A stretch of DNA of 64,000 bases from Sipunculus nudus (Eukaryota > Annelida > Sipuncula > Golfingiida > Sipunculidae). The position numbers and the translations under genes were made by a program. The notes below the pieces were generated by a model. That model was not told the origin of the DNA, made no database searches, and saw nothing but the letters and a program-made list of their open reading frames with translations. Numbering within the stretch: position 1 is the first letter of the stretch; every line of letters starts with the position of its first letter. This document shows, in pieces, positions 60,206 to 64,000 of the stretch. The stretch spans positions 46,376,019 through 46,440,018 of the forward strand of contig CM049306.1 of assembly GCA_026874595.1 (NCBI GenBank), read 5' to 3'.

Positions 60206-61940
60206 CGACATATTATATATGTGTAAGTTGTCAAAAATGGACGAACTGCTCTATATTCAATGGAATGGATGAGCTAGTCGGTCGAAATTATGAGACTTAA
60301 ATCTCCTGCTTCTGAAAGGTTTGTGGCCATAATTTGGATTGCTGTAACGTTTATCATGAAGTCACAAATATAATTTGAGCAGTCCTTAAAGGAAGATATG
60401 CTCTTAGGATTTTTTTGTGTTTGTATAATTGTTGTACAATATCATGAAATAAATATTGACCGGTACTCATGTTCTGTAAACATATCTTTTAACTCAAATA
60501 TGAATTTATATTAATGTGTAATGTTTTCGGGTTATTTAAATAAAAAATACGTATATATGGGTATTCCGGTAGAGTCTAGAGAACTATTAAAACAAAAACA
60601 CGTCTGGTATACATATATAGCGAAATAGAATATGTATATTATGTGTGAATTAAGCTTTCTGTTTACACAACACCATGTTTTGTTTGTGTGAGTTTATGTG
60701 AACCTTAACGTTGGCGTGCAGCTCTACCAAAAGACGTTAAGCTGGAAGGCCTACAATAAATGTTGTGTTACTACAAATTGCGTATCAGCGAGTGAGCCAT
60801 TCCGGATCGTCTACAGGACGACACTGCTGTATTGGATACTATTATGCTGCGTCTCGTGCCACGATGGGGGACAAAAGAAGGTACCGTGGCTTCCTTGAAG
60901 GACATTGACTGTGACCAAGGCAGTGTTCATCGTCATTAATGCTAAGGATTGGTTTGCACCGGCTTGGATGACACAAATGGAGGGCCAAACTGATGGACGG
61001 ACCCAAGATACGGTCTATCCATTACAGAATTTGCGTGCGATTCGACAGCACATCGTTCGGCATCAGCTCCTTAATCGTTACAACGGTAGACCTAGAGTCA
61101 CCCTCCCCGACTGGTCGGCCCCTATAATTTGGCAGTCTTTTACACATGGGACTTCAATGCCAGCACGTATAGCCTTTAAGGAATCGAATGGAACAATGAA
61201 AAAAAGCATTTGAGTAAACTTGACTTGTGAAACCAATTACATGTTGGAAAACAGTATATCTTACGAGAGCTGACGATAAACGTAAGAAACAAACGTAAAA
61301 CATACTGAGCAGTTGTACCAGTGTCCATGCTTACGTTTTAAAATTGCGGTGTTATCTTATTCATATATATATTCAAATGAAAACAAACATCAAACATTCT
61401 GGTCAGATGTGCCATTCTTACTTTTAAGATAAAGTGTTTAACATTTCATATATATATATATTTATAAGTCATGTCACGGAAGGAATCTAGAAGATGATAA
61501 AATATATTATGCCTTTCTTGGTGTCGCTGTGCATGTCGCTACCCAACTGCATGCTTAAATATATTGAGACATTGTCAGTTTTTAAATGTAGATAATCGTC
61601 AATGTTAGTATACTCAGATGGCGTGACAACTCCTGGTTAAGGCACTAGAACTCCCGATCGTCAATGTATGATGATAACCGAAAAACGTAGTGTTTGATAT
61701 TTTAATTGTTTCAATATAATTTACAACCGCGTGTGTCCGTAACATTTCTCGGCCGTTTACTCAGGTTAAACAATGGATTTGCGACGAGTATATTTGTAAA
61801 GATCAAATGCACTTCGCACCTCAGTGCTTACATTCTAAATAATTAACGATGATTGCTTGACGTATATATACCTACATGGCCCTAGTTTCAAATACCATTT
61901 CATACTTATCCCGATGAGCTGATTCAGGAAGCGTAGCTAC
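60206..61940. other. No supported gene
   Basis: CpG-containing. The frame 60905-61213 (102 residues) was weighed as a possible Tc1-type transposase fragment because of NRYNGRPRVT, but catalytic blocks are absent, so it is left unassigned. Confidence 0.35.
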
Positions 61941-62360
61941 TCATTTAATAATAGGGCGGATATGCTTCCTCTGCATTCTCGCCACGTACACGGCAAAGGA
62001 AGCGGAAAGTATACATCTAGATTCCCTCATGATTATGCTGAAAGAGAAGAGTTTGCTCGTTTCATAAATTCCGATGAACATTTTTTTAACAAGATCATAT
62101 GAATTTCTCGACATATATCGCCGGTCGGAAATGAGACAATCATGTACGATTTGGTCGCATGTAAAGCCATATATAAACAGCTGGTCTGGCCAATGGAGCA
62201 GAATGTCCTTGGGTCTTAGTCGATAATAATCAAATAATCTGGAGACGACACTGTTCGAACCCTTTGTTTCATGGGTGGTTGATAGAGAAGGTTTGTAGGT
62301 ATATAGTAGGCGCGGAGGACGGGCTTTATTTAAGTATAGTAGATCTATTATTAATATCAC
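61941..62360 (-). CDS. Hypothetical frame, longest in the window
   Basis: A 139-codon minus-strand frame from ATG to stop, with a moderately hydrophobic, basic product and no recognisable domain. A plus-strand frame (62264-62596) overlaps its start. In 64 kb of AT-rich DNA one frame of this length is within chance, so this is recorded only because of its length and its CpG-richer composition. Confidence 0.12.
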   Translation of the reverse strand: MILIIDLLYLNKARPPRLLYTYKPSLSTTHETKGSNSVVSRLFDYYRLRPKDILLHWPDQLFIYGFTCDQIVHDCLISDRRYMSRNSYDLVKKMFIGIYETSKLFSFSIIMRESRCILSASFAVYVARMQRKHIRPIIK

Positions 62361-63230
62361 CTCCCTCCGCTTCGCCTGTTATTGATCATAATTATTATAA
62401 ATGTAACAAAACTTTATTAAAGGTACAAATTCATGTATGTCCTTGCTACCAAACATTCAGAATTGGGACTATCCGACTCGGACAATTGATTCTCTGTCAA
62501 ATTTGTGTACTCAGGGGAATAACTTCGAGCATCAGAATATACATATCGACTTCTAGGTCAAAGGATGAGAAAGGACAAAAGGAAACACTAAGATAAAACG
62601 TACTTTGGGTACTGCCTAGATTGGACTTTTCTGTAGGTCTTTTACACCGAAAAAGTATCTAAAACGAGATCGTGTTTGCACTGCCGAACGTATGCATGTG
62701 AAGACCGATCGAAAGGTCATGAATGTTCTCTGCTCTGCCAAGGGATCTCGCGGGTTTCTATGACAACGACTGGCCAAGTTAAGCGGGAACGTACACATGA
62801 TACAAATCGATTTGACCATCGTGTCGGATTTTGATGCTGGAATATTGACAGATCAAATGGAGCAACCAAAAGTAGTAAAAACTGAACCTTAGGAAGAGCA
62901 AATCTAATTAAATTCGATGTTCTTATGTTTCTGTGAGTTGGCCTGGCACACTCTGCATTAAGCGTGAGCGAAGGCGAGTCGTAATTAAATCATGGTTCAG
63001 GAACCCGTGGACCGGCAGGACTGGCTGGTGGCGATATAAAAGAAATGACAAACAGAGGGCCAATTTGGACAAATAGTATGTCGATATAGTCATCGCAATG
63101 TAACCTGACCCAAATCAAACTTTCAAGGACATATTCTGTCCTCAAGTTTGAATTTTCGTCAAAGAGCCAATTTGTTGATATCGAGAACATTTGGCAAGAA
63201 AATGGTCAGTAGAATGTAAAATTTTTACAA
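62361..63230. other. No gene seen
   Basis: CpG-containing sequence with short frames only. Confidence 0.4.
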
Positions 63231-63320
63231 ACCAGATCTGAGGCCATGTTGTAGAGGCGTAATGTACAAACTAGATCTCAGGCCATGTTGTAGAGGTGGA
63301 CGAATCAGATCTCTGGTCTT
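63228..63320. repeat. 39-base tandem repeat, two full copies and a partial
   Basis: 'ACAAACCAGATCT' then 'AGGCCATGTTGTAGAGG' occurs with AGGCCATG at 63241 and 63280; a third, broken start ('GAATCAGATCTC') follows. Confidence 0.8.
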
Positions 63321-63432
63321 GATTCATGACGAAGATCCTTGTAATCAAAAATCATTATTCGGTCCTCATGTCGTTAGAGCGGGAACATCGTGGGGCAGAA
63401 AAAATAGATTTGTTATTTAAAAAAGAATTCAC

Positions 63433-63672
63433 ATGTCCACAACTAGTGCAGACGCGGCGAAAAGAAAAATCCACAAGAATGCCGGGCTAATAGCTGCGGA
63501 GACGTTTAATTCAACCGGATCATTTCGCGGTGTGCACGGAAAACGTACACGGAAACGTGTAGGGCTCCATTTAGGAGAGGTGAGAGGCTTGAAAACCACA
63601 CTGGCATACGCCGCTATTCCATACAAGTGGACACGTAGATATAAAACTTTGGCTCAGAAGTTTCATACATGA
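63433..63672 (+). CDS. Hypothetical small frame
   Basis: A 79-residue frame starting MSTTSADAAKRKIHKNAG and ending at a TGA, rich in basic residues (GKRTRKRVG near residue 36). Composition is the least AT-rich of the right part. The opposite strand is also open (65 codons). No domain recognised; it could be a 5' exon cut by splicing or chance. Confidence 0.15.
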   Translation: MSTTSADAAKRKIHKNAGLIAAETFNSTGSFRGVHGKRTRKRVGLHLGEVRGLKTTLAYAAIPYKWTRRYKTLAQKFHT

Positions 63673-64000
63673 AAACTATATAAATTTTAATTTAATTATG
63701 AAAATCAGCATCACATAACAAGTTATAACAACTTCTGTATACCCGTGTAACCTTGCATATCATATGCTATACAGTTTGGGTATGCCTATCAAAACTTGCA
63801 TAAATTTAGGTAAAGCGGTTGTATTGAGTCACAGATTGCTTTTGGGGACGTTTCAGGTTGCTGTGTCCACGTTTCGTCTGTCAGCAAAACATGCGCATGA
63901 GAGGGTCCACCATTTTCCGTAGTTTGATGCACATTCCTTACGGTGACTGAAACAGGTTGTATATCTGTGCATTTCTGTAAAATTTTCTGTAAAATTCATT
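63673..64000. other. No gene seen
   Basis: Nothing recognised up to the window end. Confidence 0.45.

Noticed and set aside
60905-61213. Tc1/IS630-type transposase fragment suggested by NRYNGRPRVT
   Set aside because: No catalytic block or helix-turn-helix pattern follows, and no inverted repeats flank it.

Overview
The window looks like nuclear DNA from a mollusc, most likely a bivalve. It is AT-rich and almost free of long reading frames, and it carries a spliced exon with standard GT-AG borders. It is packed with interspersed repeats of a kind common in bivalve genomes: elements opening with an AGCTCAG hairpin and runs of GTCC, arrays of AGGTCA half-sites, tRNA-derived SINEs, Helitron ends and pogo/Tigger-like and other inverted-repeat elements. 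Species assignment is inference. No prokaryotic or organellar features are seen. Almost every open frame present is what AT-rich noncoding DNA gives by chance; only one exon is supported by both splice sites and a family resemblance.

Left part (1-24.7 kb). A 165-base exon at 233-397 on the + strand encodes a coiled-coil segment resembling the C-terminal part of FEZ/UNC-76 proteins; the rest of the gene lies to the left or in exons I cannot identify. The DNA that follows is repeat-rich and reads as intron or flank. It has two inverted copies of one element (1714-3090 and 14575-15415) that share 430 bases with one difference and are otherwise clearly diverged, a complete SINE with 16-base target duplications (3414-3825), two AGCTCAG-type elements (4885-8908, 11681-12292), a Helitron/Helentron-like 3' end at 8712-8740, a 27-base minisatellite, a 130-base inverted-repeat element and a second SINE.

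Middle part (24.7-45.0 kb). Two Helitron-like 5' ends in tandem (24750, 26116) with one 3' hairpin; a 984-base pogo/Tigger-like element (27033-28016) with a CpG-rich interior; a minus-strand Helitron end (29562) next to a strikingly regular array of palindromes spaced 149/129/149/129/149; a small pogo-like element; a minus-strand SINE; four arms of a foldback element; a 37-base minisatellite; and a few unassigned coding-like segments (23.3, 34.1-34.4, 35.3-36.1 kb).

Right part (45.0-64 kb). CpG dinucleotides, nearly absent just to the left, become frequent abruptly at about 45.04 kb and stay frequent to the end. In an invertebrate with mosaic methylation this suggests the edge of a domain methylated in the germline. 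This part has a long TA-loop hairpin (47937-48035), microsatellites, small tandem repeats and a third AGCTCAG element (57550-60163) that seems to sit inside another inverted-repeat element. I recognised no gene in it; the few longer frames are listed with low confidence.

I found no operon, biosynthetic cluster, CRISPR array, defence locus or other multi-gene system. The interest here is in repeat biology: conversion between inverted repeats, nested insertions, Helitron structure and a sharp CpG boundary.
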